27,630 nucleotides of DNA from JALYUS01 sp038231255 (GCA_038231255.1 JBBRLR010000066.1:1-27630), one strand, 5' to 3'; shown: positions 15,554 to 23,276, numbered from the stretch's first letter. Notes: generated by a model not told the origin, from the letters alone. Numbers and translations: made by a program.

Positions 15554-16975
15554 ATGACCGTTAGCGTCACCGAAGATCGTCGCGCCGCTATTCTCACGCT
15601 CGATGTGGAAGACACCGCATCCGCGACAGTACTCGCCCTCGCAGCGGGTGGCGCCGCCCTTTTCGGCGTCCTTTTCGTCCTCGCCTCCATCACGGCGGAT
15701 TGGCCGATTGGTCCTGCCGCCGTGCCGCCCTACGAGCAGATGACGCGCAATGCCCAACTCTTCCACGAGATATTCCCCTCGCTCGCCGCCTTTGTGCCCG
15801 CACAACTCGCGCTCGTCGCCTGGTTCGGCGTTGTCGGTCTGTGGCTCATTTATCTGCCGCTGATCTGGAAACTGCGCGGGCGGCAGATTGATTATCGGCT
15901 CGTTCTCACGGGCGCAATCATGATCGGGATGATGGCGGTGATCATCCCGCCCTTCTTCTCGACGGACCCGTTCTCGTACGCGATGTACGCCCGGTTTGAG
16001 ACGATCTACCACGCAAATCCATACCTCGCCACGGCGCGCAGCGTCGCGCCCGGCGATCCGCTCATCCCCTATCTCTACTGGCGAGACATCCCCTCGCCCT
16101 ATGGGCCGTTGTGGACGCTGATGTCGCAGGCGATCATCGGTGGCGGCGACCGGCAACCGCTCGAAATGATCCTCCGCTTCAAACTCGTCGCCTTTGCCTT
16201 CACCCTGCTGGATGGCTGGCTGATCTACTCCTTCGTCCGGCGGCGGTGGCCTGAGCAGGCGGGGTGGTGCTATCTCGCCTTCGCGTGGAACCCGATGGTG
16301 CTGATCGAAGGGATCATCATCGGCCACAACGATGTAATCATCCTGGCAGTGATGCTCGGCAGCGCGCACCTGCTCACGCGTCGCCGTCCGATCGCCACCG
16401 TCGCGGGGCTGACCGCCTCGGCGCTGATCAAATACTCGACGCTGCCGGTGGTCGGCCTGGCCGGGGTGCGGCTCCTCCTGCGCACGCCGTTCCGGGCGCG
16501 CTGGTGGCTGGCGATCCGGCTGGCGGTGGCGACGCTGGCGCTGGCCGCCTGCGCCTTCGTGCCCTACTGGGCGGGCTACGCGAGCGTCATGAGCACCGTC
16601 AACGAGCCGGGTCGGGGTGTGAACAACCTCGTCGCGAAGGGGATCGGCGGGGCGCTCTGGCTGCTGACGGGCGGACGCGTCTCGACGCGCACACCTGCCG
16701 TGATCGTCGGCATCGTCGCGTTGCTATTCGCCGCATGGCAGGTGCGCGAAATCTGGCGCTCCCGCGTAACGCTCGACGCGTGGACGATCCACGATGAATT
16801 GGCGGCATGGGCGGACTCGCTCACCGTCTTCCTGATCCTTTGGCCGCGCATCCGCACCTGGTACTTCCTCGTCCCGCTCGGCCTGTCGCTCGCCTCCGGC
16901 CACGCTCCACGCCGCTTCTCCTTCTGGTTCCTGATCGGCCTGACGATCTACTCGTACCTCTCGTATTTCCGCTAA
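15554..16975 (+). CDS. GT-C membrane glycosyltransferase, MptB-like
   Basis: A 473-residue polytopic membrane protein with about ten or more hydrophobic segments. STDPFSYAMYAR (136-147) carries the Asp expected as catalytic base in the first extracytoplasmic loop of GT-C enzymes (D138). NPY (155-157), SPYGPLW (181-187) and NPMVLIEGIIIGHND (246-260) are hallmarks of the polyprenol-phosphomannose-dependent alpha-1,6-mannosyltransferase (MptA/MptB) and DUF2029-like group. It probably transfers a sugar from a polyprenyl-phosphate donor to an envelope lipid or glycan; the sugar is not determined. In-frame TAG at 15542 forces the start at or after ATG 15554, which lacks a good Shine-Dalgarno. TATAGT at 15448-15453 is a possible -10 without a clear -35. 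It converges with the xylose-type permease gene. Confidence 0.82.
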   Translation: MTVSVTEDRRAAILTLDVEDTASATVLALAAGGAALFGVLFVLASITADWPIGPAAVPPYEQMTRNAQLFHEIFPSLAAFVPAQLALVAWFGVVGLWLIYLPLIWKLRGRQIDYRLVLTGAIMIGMMAVIIPPFFSTDPFSYAMYARFETIYHANPYLATARSVAPGDPLIPYLYWRDIPSPYGPLWTLMSQAIIGGGDRQPLEMILRFKLVAFAFTLLDGWLIYSFVRRRWPEQAGWCYLAFAWNPMVLIEGIIIGHNDVIILAVMLGSAHLLTRRRPIATVAGLTASALIKYSTLPVVGLAGVRLLLRTPFRARWWLAIRLAVATLALAACAFVPYWAGYASVMSTVNEPGRGVNNLVAKGIGGALWLLTGGRVSTRTPAVIVGIVALLFAAWQVREIWRSRVTLDAWTIHDELAAWADSLTVFLILWPRIRTWYFLVPLGLSLASGHAPRRFSFWFLIGLTIYSYLSYFR

Positions 16976-16999
16976 ATGGGAGACCTTTCGGTTTTGGGA

Positions 17000-17054
17000 T
17001 GGTGGTAGCAGGCTTTCCAGCCTGCCTCCCCGCCCCGGAAGGCTGCTACCACCA
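17000..17054. repeat. Palindromic intergenic repeat between convergent genes
   Basis: Arms 17000-17018 and 17037-17054 form a long inverted repeat (GGTGGTAGCAG paired with CTGCTACCACC plus a CTT/AAG part), containing GGCTTTCCAGCC. It belongs to the same family as 7563-7626. It lies between the stops of the glycosyltransferase and the minus-strand permease, so it may limit readthrough in both directions, although neither side has a T-run. Confidence 0.75.
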
Positions 17055-17082
17055 ATAAAGGAAAGGGATCGCGCCGCCGATC

Positions 17083-18303
17083 TCAGCGCAGGCCGGTCGC
17101 GCTCCGGCGGCGCACGAGCGCATCCGCGATCACTGCGACGAGCAGGACGCCGCCCTCCACCATCTGCTCGACATCCGTGCCCTGACCGGTGAGCGCCAGG
17201 CCATTGAGCAGACTCCCGACGATCAGCGACCCCAGAATGACCGCCCAAACCGATCCACGGCCACCGAAGAGGCTGACGCCACCGATCACCGGCGCCGCAA
17301 TCGCGTTGAGCACGAGCGTCGGATCAATCGCCGATGTGGCCGAGATCTGCCGCGACGCCTGAAAGATGCCCCCCAGCGCCGCGAGCGTGGACGCGAGTAT
17401 GAAGATGATGATCCGCAGCCGGACGATGTCCACTCCCGCCCGCCGCGCCGCCTCCGGGTTGCCGCCGACTGCATAAACGTGCAGACCGAACGCGGTACGC
17501 CGCATGACGAGGAAAAAGACCAGGATCAAGCCAATCAGGAGCATCGCCGTCAAGGGAACGCCACGATACGACTGAAACAGCGCCGCCCCACCGATGGCCA
17601 CGACGCCGATGACGCCGATGCGTATCGCCAGTTCTGTGGGTGAAATGATTGGCAAGTCGGCCGCCTGGCGTTTCGCGCGTTCCCGGATCAGCGTGAGTGC
17701 ATACACCGCAACGCCGATCACCGGCAGGCCGATACCGGCGTACGCCGGCAAATAGGCCGTCGCGATCGCGAGCAGCTGCGGGTCCCGGATTGGGAGTGTC
17801 GTTGTGGGCAGCATGATGTGCAGGAGCAAACCCTGATAGCCGATCAGTGCCGCCAGCGTGACGATGAACGCTGGCACGCGCACAACCGAAATGAAGAAGC
17901 CGTTAATCGCGCCAGCGAGCGCACCGACGAGGAGCGCCGCCAGGATCGCCGCCGGCCACGGCCACCCGTGCCCGAACGAGAGCACGGCCATTGCCCCGGC
18001 CCCCAAGCCACTCACGCTGCCGAGCGAAAGGTCAATCTCGCGGACGAGGAGGACGAGTACCGAGCCGAGGGCGAGCGTGGCGATCGTGATGATCTCCTGG
18101 ATCATCTCCGTCAGGTTGCGCGCGCGCAGGAAGTTGCCACTGGTCGCGATCTGGAAGTAGACGGCGATAATCAGGAGCGCGAGGACGACGGGAATCTGCC
18201 CGAGGTCGCCGCGCAATCGCCGCGAAAATGCGCCGGGCAGACGGGGACTTCTGCTCGGCGGTGGGGGCACCAGTTCCTGTGATTCGAGTGTTTCGGCGCT
18301 CAT
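17083..18303 (-). CDS. Sugar ABC transporter permease, XylH-like
   Basis: A 406-residue inner-membrane permease of the CUT2/monosaccharide type. The family marker EIDLSLGS (89-96) is followed by FIVTLAALIGYQG (146-158) and the cytoplasmic coupling segment AVGGNPEAARRAGVDI (278-293). The length and long middle segment (about 200-245) fit XylH rather than the shorter RbsC. Residues 1-35 are a polar cytoplasmic leader. It starts in an ATGA overlap with the ATPase gene, so the two are translationally coupled. With the binding protein and ATPase upstream on the same strand it forms an importer probably for xylose or a related sugar; I assign no gene symbol because substrate is not proven. Confidence 0.88.
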   Translation of the reverse strand: MSAETLESQELVPPPPSRSPRLPGAFSRRLRGDLGQIPVVLALLIIAVYFQIATSGNFLRARNLTEMIQEIITIATLALGSVLVLLVREIDLSLGSVSGLGAGAMAVLSFGHGWPWPAAILAALLVGALAGAINGFFISVVRVPAFIVTLAALIGYQGLLLHIMLPTTTLPIRDPQLLAIATAYLPAYAGIGLPVIGVAVYALTLIRERAKRQAADLPIISPTELAIRIGVIGVVAIGGAALFQSYRGVPLTAMLLIGLILVFFLVMRRTAFGLHVYAVGGNPEAARRAGVDIVRLRIIIFILASTLAALGGIFQASRQISATSAIDPTLVLNAIAAPVIGGVSLFGGRGSVWAVILGSLIVGSLLNGLALTGQGTDVEQMVEGGVLLVAVIADALVRRRSATGLR

Positions 18304-19160
18304 TGTGCTACCTCCGATCCCGCGTGTGCGGCGTCTGTTGGGAGCGCTCCACGCGTGATGCCGCCGAATTCCGCGCCGGTGATCGCCGCGACGATCTGCT
18401 CCGAGGAAGTCGCACCAATGTCGAACGATCCGACGCGCCGCCCGAGCCGCAGCACGACGACACGGTCTGCCACCTCGAAAACGTCCGCTAGGTTGTGTGA
18501 GATCATCACGACCGCGAGGCCCTGCTCGCGCAGGCGACGAATCAGATTGAGTACCTGTCGTGTTTGGGCGACGCCGAGCGCTGCGGTCGGCTCATCGAGG
18601 AGGAGCACGGCGGGATTGCGCAGGACGGTTTTTGCCACGGCGATGGATTGCCGCTGGCCGCCGGAGAGCGACGCGACGATCGTGCGCACCGAGGGAATTT
18701 TGACATCGAGCTGGCGCAGGATTTGGTTGGTGCGCGCTTCCATCTGCGTCTCGTCGAGCTGCTTCACCAGCCCCGGAACGATCGTCTGCTGCGCCTCACG
18801 ACCGAGATACAGGTTCGCGACCACATCCAGGTTGTCGCACAGCGCCAGGTCCTGATAAACGGTTTCGATGCCGAGATGGGTCGCCTCGTTCGGGCTGGTA
18901 ATATGGACCGCGCGGCCATCTCGAAAGATCGTGCCGGAATCGGCCTGGATGACGCCCGCCAGCGTCTTGACGAGCGTGGACTTTCCGGCGCCGTTATCGC
19001 CGACGAGGCCGACGACCTCGCCGGCATACACCTCGAAATCAACGTCGCTAAGCGCTTGTACCGCGCCATAGGCCTTGCTGATGCCGGCCACGCGTAGGCG
19101 CGGCTCGCCGCGCGCGGCCTGCCTGCCGACGGGCTGCATTGGCGCCCCCTCGGCGCTCAT
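18300..19160 (-). CDS. Sugar ABC transporter ATP-binding protein (single NBD)
   Basis: The cytoplasmic ATPase of the xylose-type importer, about 286 residues with one nucleotide-binding domain. Residue numbers here count from the alternative GTG at 19175. Walker A is GDNGAGKST (59-67), the Q-loop YQD (Q108), signature LSGGQ (170-174), Walker B LLLDEP (191-196) and switch His H227. Classical XylG/RbsA ATPases are tandem fusions of two NBDs (about 500 residues). This one is half-size, like FrcA-type ATPases, and would act as a homodimer. The ATG at 19160 has GGGAG 8 bases upstream; the GTG at 19175 has GGAGGG and is also possible. A hairpin separates it from the binding-protein gene. Confidence 0.9.
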   Translation of the reverse strand: MSAEGAPMQPVGRQAARGEPRLRVAGISKAYGAVQALSDVDFEVYAGEVVGLVGDNGAGKSTLVKTLAGVIQADSGTIFRDGRAVHITSPNEATHLGIETVYQDLALCDNLDVVANLYLGREAQQTIVPGLVKQLDETQMEARTNQILRQLDVKIPSVRTIVASLSGGQRQSIAVAKTVLRNPAVLLLDEPTAALGVAQTRQVLNLIRRLREQGLAVVMISHNLADVFEVADRVVVLRLGRRVGSFDIGATSSEQIVAAITGAEFGGITRGALPTDAAHAGSEVAQ

Positions 19161-19246
19161 GTTGCTTACTCCCACGATGACCCTCCACGAAGATCGGATA
19201 AGCCGAAAAGTGCGACACGTTCAGCGTCCCCACCCACATATGAGAA

Positions 19247-19271
19247 TGGGGTACGCAGAGCGCGCACCCCA
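19247..19271 (-). other. Intercistronic hairpin between binding-protein and ATPase genes
   Basis: TGGGGTACGC (19247-19256) pairs with GCGCACCCCA (19262-19271) around a 5-base loop. The stem is 10 bp with one wobble pair on the minus-strand transcript. There is no T-run. Such hairpins after binding-protein genes commonly stabilise the 5' message, giving more binding protein than ATPase or permease; here that is inference. Confidence 0.55.
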
Positions 19272-19300
19272 CCCTCGTATCTGCACGCGGGCAGCATCGT

Positions 19301-20452
19301 TCAGCACAGCCCCCCGGTGCCGGCGGGCAACCCCTTGCACAGATCTTCCTTGGTGACATAGCCGTCCGCGACCACCGTTGTCGCGACATTGCTTTTGTCC
19401 ACCGTCACTACGTCGTTGAAGATGGAGGGGATCGTCGCACCAGCGGTCGTCTTGCTCTGCGCGGGCGTCAGTTCCGCCGTGCTGCTGCCGTTGCTAAGTG
19501 CGGCAACGAGCTTGCCGACCGAATCGGCCAGCTTCTTGATCGGCTTGTAGACGGTCATTGTCTGATCGCCGGTGAGGATGTTGCGGACGGCGGCGAGTTC
19601 CGCGTCCTGCCCGGTTACGAGTACCTTGCCGTTGAGATTCTGCGCCTTGAGGGCGGCGGCAACCGCCTCGGCCATGCCATCGTTCGCGACGTAGGCGATC
19701 TGGATGTTGTTGTTGTTCGAGGTGAGCGCCGCGGCCATCTCCGTTTGCGCGGTGGCGGCCACCCAGTTCGGCGTGTACTGCTCATACACCTTGTGCAGCT
19801 CGCCGCTGGCGAAGAGCGGATCGAGGATATTGTGCGCGCCCTGTGCGAACAGTGACGCGTTGTTGTCAGTCTGTGAGCCGTTGATCATCGCGACATTGTC
19901 GCCGTTCTTATGATGATCCTTGATGTATTGCGCCTGCGTTTGGCCAACCTTCACGTTGTCGAACGTGGCGTAATACGCGAGGTCATTGTCCTGGATCAGG
20001 CGGTCGTAGGCGATGACGGGCACCTTGCTGGCTTTCGCCTTCTGGACGATGGCCGCCGCCGATGTGCTGTCCACCGCGACGACGATCAGCATGCACGCAC
20101 CTTTTGTCAGCTCGCTCGATGCCTGGGTCAGTTGGGTATCGTTGCTATTCTGCGCGTTCACCGCGTCGAATGTGACACCGGGCAATGCCGCCTTGACGGC
20201 CGCCTCGGTCAGCGGGTGATCGTATGCCTCCCAGCGCCCACCGGCGGTGGTATCCGGCGAAAGGAACGCGACGTGCTTGCACCCCTTCGCGGCGGAAAAC
20301 GTCGTCGCATTGGCCCCCCCGCCACTCGCGCCACTGCTCGCGGGCGTGTTCGTCGCGGAATTCCCGCCGCACGCAGCGAGCAGGAGCACGAAGGTCACAG
20401 CCACAATCAGCGGAGAAAAACGGGGCCGATGGGAGAATGAAGGAAATGCCAT
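19301..20452 (-). CDS. Sugar-binding lipoprotein, XylF/ChvE-like
   Basis: A 383-residue periplasmic-binding-protein-like (Peripla_BP_4) lipoprotein, first gene of the xylose-type operon. The signal peptide ends in lipobox LAAC (C28), followed by a Gly/Ser/Asn-rich linker to about 55. Family landmarks are VAVDST (125-130), VIAYDRLI (146-153), YYATFDNVKVGQ (160-171), ANDGMA (256-261), TGQDAEL (280-286) and QTMTVYKP (297-304), which together resemble D-xylose-binding XylF and multiple-sugar-binding ChvE. Asp and Asn residues in these segments would bind the sugar hydroxyls. GGAG lies about 8 bases before the ATG at 20452. Ligand could be xylose, arabinose, glucose or galactose. Confidence 0.88.
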   Translation of the reverse strand: MAFPSFSHRPRFSPLIVAVTFVLLLAACGGNSATNTPASSGASGGGANATTFSAAKGCKHVAFLSPDTTAGGRWEAYDHPLTEAAVKAALPGVTFDAVNAQNSNDTQLTQASSELTKGACMLIVVAVDSTSAAAIVQKAKASKVPVIAYDRLIQDNDLAYYATFDNVKVGQTQAQYIKDHHKNGDNVAMINGSQTDNNASLFAQGAHNILDPLFASGELHKVYEQYTPNWVAATAQTEMAAALTSNNNNIQIAYVANDGMAEAVAAALKAQNLNGKVLVTGQDAELAAVRNILTGDQTMTVYKPIKKLADSVGKLVAALSNGSSTAELTPAQSKTTAGATIPSIFNDVVTVDKSNVATTVVADGYVTKEDLCKGLPAGTGGLC

Positions 20453-20563
20453 GGTGTACTCCGTTCAATGCATCAAGAGACCGCAGACATCCGCTCGAAG
20501 TGTTCAGCCCCCCTTTTGTACTGCACCGATAGGCGAGGAGGCCGCAACTGCGGTCGCCTCGAA

Positions 20564-20577
20564 GGACGATATCGTCC
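20564..20577. promoter_or_regulatory. Candidate operator palindrome upstream of the sugar ABC operon
   Basis: GGACGATATCGTCC is a perfect 14-base palindrome 112 bases upstream of the binding-protein ATG. Dyads of this size are typical of dimeric repressors or activators of sugar operons. No such regulator is encoded beside the operon, and the HxlR gene is a separate unit. Confidence 0.35.
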
Positions 20578-20767
20578 GATGGCCGCGTTCCCGCGCGGGG
20601 TCCCATCGTTCCGTCGTATCGTGCCGGGGATAGTGTCCCGGTGAAAAACATAGGGGAGCCATTACTATATGGCGACGATAGCACCCGTCGTCCTCAACGT
20701 CAATATGACAGTGGCACGCACCGACGTACTGGCGTTCCCGGATTTCCGCAGTCGGCCCCACTGGGAC

Positions 20768-20798
20768 AGAAGAAGCCCGCCAGAATTCCCTGGCGGGC
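20768..20798 (-). terminator. Rho-independent terminator of the HxlR gene
   Basis: A perfect 9-bp stem, GCCCGCCAG (20775-20783) with CTGGCGGGC (20790-20798), has a 6-base loop. On the minus strand it is followed by TTCTTCT. It lies 50 bases after the HxlR stop. Confidence 0.75.
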
Positions 20799-20847
20799 AT
20801 GGCTTATCCAGAAACATCTGCTCAATTACAGATGTCGCGTCCGGCAG

Positions 20848-21195
20848 CTACGCGGCGTCGCGCGCACCCTCGCGATTCGCGCCCCACGCGACCATCGCGT
20901 CAATGATCGGCTTAAGCGTGCGCCCCTCGTCGGTGAGGGCGTATTCGACGCGCGGCGGGATTTCCGGGTAGAGCGTGCGCGTGACGAAGCCGTGTCGCTC
21001 CAACTCCTTCAGTCGGGCAATCAGCATCTTCGGGCTGACGCCGCCCAGCGCCGTGCTTAACGCACCGAAGCGGCGCGTGCCGCCCAGGAGCTGGAAGATG
21101 ATCTCGGCGGTCCATTTGCCGCCGATGACATCCAGCGTCCGGGCGAGGGCGATAGGACGCTCAACCTCGGGCGGCTCATTCTTGTGTCGTGGCAT
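20848..21195 (-). CDS. HxlR-family winged-helix transcriptional regulator
   Basis: A 115-residue DNA-binding protein. The family pattern is continuous: LDVIGGKWTAEIIFQLLGG (22-40), RRFGAL, GVSPKMLIARLKELERHGFV (recognition helix and wing) and PPRVEYALTDEGRTLKPIIDAM. HxlR proteins act as dimers, often sensing aldehydes, redox state or small molecules and controlling adjacent genes. It lacks the N-terminal cysteine used by redox-sensing members such as HypR, so it probably responds to another signal. AGGAGG lies 8 bases before the ATG at 21195. It is divergent from the small SH3-like gene, with a shared 201-base control region. Confidence 0.93.
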   Translation of the reverse strand: MPRHKNEPPEVERPIALARTLDVIGGKWTAEIIFQLLGGTRRFGALSTALGGVSPKMLIARLKELERHGFVTRTLYPEIPPRVEYALTDEGRTLKPIIDAMVAWGANREGARDAA

Positions 21196-21316
21196 TGTTG
21201 CTTCCTCCTATCGTACAAATAGCCAATCGGAAATCGGCTCCGCCTCGCACATATTGCACGTCGCGGGCCACGCCACTTTCCTTTGCGAAGAGGCGGGCGA
21301 AGGACCTAGACTTGAG

Positions 21317-21377
21317 TATAATAAAACTGGTGCCGGGCGACCTCATTGCGGCCCGGTAGACCGGTGGACATGTCCAC
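21317..21377 (+). promoter_or_regulatory. Consensus -10 and operator-like palindrome upstream of the SH3-like gene
   Basis: A perfect TATAAT at 21317-21322 has no good -35 at normal spacing, which suggests activator dependence or a weak promoter. Downstream, GTGGACATGTCCAC (21364-21377) is a perfect 14-base palindrome 19 bases before the ATG at 21397. CCGGGC (21333-21338) and GCCCGG (21351-21356) can form another stem. The palindrome is a candidate HxlR operator in the leader. Confidence 0.4.
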
Positions 21378-21396
21378 AACGTGTTGAAGGAGACCG

Positions 21397-21615
21397 ATGT
21401 TTTCAGTGGGTGATCGTGTCCAACTGATCGCGGCGATGCGCGCGTACGGATTGGCGGAAGGCGACACGGGCACCGTGATCGGCGCCCACCGCGACCACCG
21501 TACCTATATCGTGGCGTTCGACCGGGGTGGCGAACCGGTCGGTCAGTACGACGTGCCCTACTCCCAGTTGCGCAGGGCGCCCTCTATGCCACATGCTGAT
21601 AACCAACAACCGTAA
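21397..21615 (+). CDS. Small SH3-like / KOW-like domain protein
   Basis: A 72-residue protein I recognise only by fold type. FSVGDRVQLI, GLAEGDTGTVIGAH and TYIVAFDR form the strand-turn-strand pattern of SH3-like barrel or KOW-type domains, including DUF4926-like small proteins, and are often involved in protein or nucleic-acid contacts. There is no signal peptide or Cys cluster. GGAG lies 5 bases before the ATG. The last 12 residues are polar and probably unstructured. It is divergent from HxlR, which may control it. A palindromic repeat follows its stop. Confidence 0.65.
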   Translation: MFSVGDRVQLIAAMRAYGLAEGDTGTVIGAHRDHRTYIVAFDRGGEPVGQYDVPYSQLRRAPSMPHADNQQP

Positions 21616-21651
21616 TATTCCTGGGAGTGACGCAGTTGGGGCGATTTTCCT

Positions 21652-21690
21652 AGTGGTAGTGGGCTTCAGCCTGCCCCACTTTGGCAGGCT
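21652..21690. repeat. Degenerate palindromic repeat (AGGCTTCAGCCT family)
   Basis: GTGGTAGTGGGCTTCAGCCT (from 21653) resembles one arm of the elements at 7563 and 17000. AGCCTGCC (21668-21675) and GGCAGGCT (21683-21690) form a perfect 8-bp stem with a 7-base loop. The outer part of the second arm is lost. It lies 36 bases after the SH3-like gene stop. Confidence 0.65.
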
Positions 21691-21760
21691 AATGAACAGT
21701 AACAACGTAGTTCGGTAGTCGGGTGAGGCAGATTTCCGGGTGCCCTCCGAGCGGTATGCC

Positions 21761-21786
21761 AGTCTGACAGGTTGCAAACCTGTGCC
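21761..21786. repeat. Short palindromic element around ACAGGTT-GCA-AACCTGT
   Basis: A perfect 7-bp inverted repeat (21767-21773 and 21777-21783) has a 3-base centre, flanked by further partly symmetrical bases. It resembles a tRNA-Cys anticodon arm by chance, but no cloverleaf forms around it. I treat it as another intergenic palindrome type. Confidence 0.5.
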
Positions 21787-22012
21787 GCCGAACCATTACC
21801 GAGTTAAGTTGTTAGGGTTCATCAGCCCGCCACCACCGGGTTTCTCTCGCGAACTTGCCTAAGCCCTAACTCCATCACACCCCAATTCGCGCGATCCAGC
21901 AGCGGGGAAATGAGAGCGGTGATCGGAAAATGGCTTACAATGGTACTACAAAGTGAATGGTTGCTTCATTGATGGCCCCCTTTTTGTGATGCGGAAGGGC
22001 TGGGAGGTTGGA

Positions 22013-22666
22013 TTGCGGGCCGAAGAAACCGAACGCGTTGATGAGGGGAAGGATACCGGGCGGCTTGAGGCGTTCAGCGATGGCGTTTTCGCGATCGCCG
22101 TGACATTGCTCGTGCTCGAACTGCGTGCCCCGCTGCCGGGTACGCTCCACGAGGGCGAGAGTTTGCTTCACGCGCTGCTGCACGAATGGCCCGCCTATCT
22201 CGCCTTCGTGACCAGTTTCGCGACGGTGCTGATCGTGTGGATCAACCATCACAATCTTTTCAAGATGATCCGCCGCACCGACCATAATTTATTGCTCCTC
22301 AACGGGCTTCTCCTTTTTGTCGTCACCTTCATCCCCTTCCCGACCAATGTCCTCGCGGAATACATCCAGAAGCCCGATGCGCGCACGGCGGCGATCTTCT
22401 ACAGCGGCGCCTTCCTCGCGATGGCGATTGCCTTCAACCTTCTCTGGCGCTACGCGGCGCACGACGGGCGTCTCCTCGCGCGCGATGTGGACAAGCGATT
22501 GATCCGCATCATCAACAAGCAGTTCCAGATCGGTCCGCTGACCTATGTCCTCTGCGTTCTGGGCTCCGTCATCAATGCGGTCGCCGGGTTCGCGCTCGTC
22601 ACCGCGCTTGCGGTCTACTGGGCCTTACCGGAGCATCTGCGACCAGGGCCGGGGCGGGGCGAATAG
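22013..22666 (+). CDS. TMEM175-family (DUF1211) predicted potassium channel
   Basis: A protein of about 217 residues with six hydrophobic segments. The signature R-x3-FSD in the first helix is RLEAFSDGVFAI (17-28, with R17, F21, S22 and D23), followed by TLLVLEL. VIWINHHNLF-like and TFIPFPTNVLAEY segments are also typical. Bacterial TMEM175 proteins form tetrameric K+ channels in the inner membrane. The TTG at 22013 is chosen because GGGAGG lies 5 bases upstream. In-frame GTG 21953 and ATG 21989 would add a non-homologous leader without Shine-Dalgarno sites. Neighbours give no clear functional link; it may have its own weak promoter near 21936. Confidence 0.88.
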   Translation: MRAEETERVDEGKDTGRLEAFSDGVFAIAVTLLVLELRAPLPGTLHEGESLLHALLHEWPAYLAFVTSFATVLIVWINHHNLFKMIRRTDHNLLLLNGLLLFVVTFIPFPTNVLAEYIQKPDARTAAIFYSGAFLAMAIAFNLLWRYAAHDGRLLARDVDKRLIRIINKQFQIGPLTYVLCVLGSVINAVAGFALVTALAVYWALPEHLRPGPGRGE

Positions 22667-22844
22667 AATCGGGCGTGGTGGTGTTGAACAGGATATGAGG
22701 ATGCGCGACGCCGGACTGCATGCGATCAAACGACGGGGACTGCCTCGCACGATTGGGGCGGCGGCGCGGGTCTGGGGCATCGTTTTCCGTATCCGATTGG
22801 CACGATTCACCGTAGATCACATCACGAAGCGGGGGAGGGGCACC

Positions 22845-23177
22845 GTGAACGCACACGAAATTATCCGCAACGAACTGCTCTCCTGGCCGGGTGTGACGGA
22901 AGCGCCGCATCGGTTCGGCGGCATGGAGTTTCGCCTCGGCAGACGCGAACTCGGTCACTTGCACGGCGACTACCTCGCCGACCTGCCATTTCCTGTCCGC
23001 ATCCGTGAAGAATTGGTGCGCGACGGCAAGGCGATGCCGCACCACATCCTGCCGCAGAGCGGCTGGGTCAGCTACCCGATCCGCAACGCGGACGCCGTTC
23101 CCGGCGCGCTCGACCTTTTCCGCCTCGCTTATCAGCGGGCGACGGGGGCGAACAACGGAGACACGGAGGGAATTTGA
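22845..23177 (+). CDS. Luciferase-like DUF5519 domain protein
   Basis: A 110-residue cytoplasmic protein. PHRFGGMEFRLGRRELGHLHGD and AMPHHILPQSGWVSYPI (His-rich) match the small domain called luciferase family protein/DUF5519, related to a domain in beetle-independent luciferases. Its bacterial role is unknown. The GTG start at 22845 has GGGGAGGGG about 4 bases upstream; longer in-frame extensions to 22545 overlap the channel gene and look non-coding. The extreme C-terminus (NNGDTEGI) and the TGA stop fall into the left edge of the repeat at 23174-23276, so the native tail may have been altered. Confidence 0.8.
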   Translation: MNAHEIIRNELLSWPGVTEAPHRFGGMEFRLGRRELGHLHGDYLADLPFPVRIREELVRDGKAMPHHILPQSGWVSYPIRNADAVPGALDLFRLAYQRATGANNGDTEGI

Positions 23178-23276
23178 ACCACGAAGGCACGAAGAGCACG
23201 AAGGGACACAAAGACGGGAATAGGGCTTTTCTCTTCTCGTTCTCTTCTTCGCGCTCTTCGCGCCTTCGCGGTTCAA
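23174..23276. repeat. Long inverted repeat (ACGAAGGCACGAAGAGC family)
   Basis: Two 30-base arms (23174-23203 and 23247-23276) match at 27 of 30 positions in inverted orientation. The arms have a period-8 to 9 internal pattern (ACGAAGG, ACGAAGA, ACGAAG). The left arm contains the stop codon of the DUF5519 gene. The element fills most of the gap before the first ABC exporter gene. Confidence 0.85.

Larger units (their letters stand above)
20453..20847. other. 395-base intergenic region upstream of the sugar ABC operon
   Basis: No convincing gene on either strand. It holds the HxlR gene terminator (20768-20798), a perfect 14-base palindrome (20564-20577), and several weak stems such as CCGC-AACT-GCGG near 20541-20552. 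I could not identify a promoter with good -35 and -10 boxes for the minus-strand operon, although one must lie in or near here. Confidence 0.5.
21616..22012. other. 397-base intergenic region with palindromic repeats
   Basis: No credible gene. It holds repeat elements at 21652-21690 and 21761-21786, and a possible -10 (TACAAT, 21936-21941) for the channel gene. The remainder looks like unstructured, degenerate intergenic DNA. Confidence 0.5.

Noticed and set aside
21735..21840. Possible tRNA-Cys (stem ACAGG, loop TTGCAAA with GCA, stem CCTGT)
   Set aside because: The anticodon-like arm is perfect, but no D-stem pairs, the T-arm-like GGGTTCATCAGCCC lies over 30 bases away, and no acceptor stem can be formed. 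A palindromic repeat explains it better.
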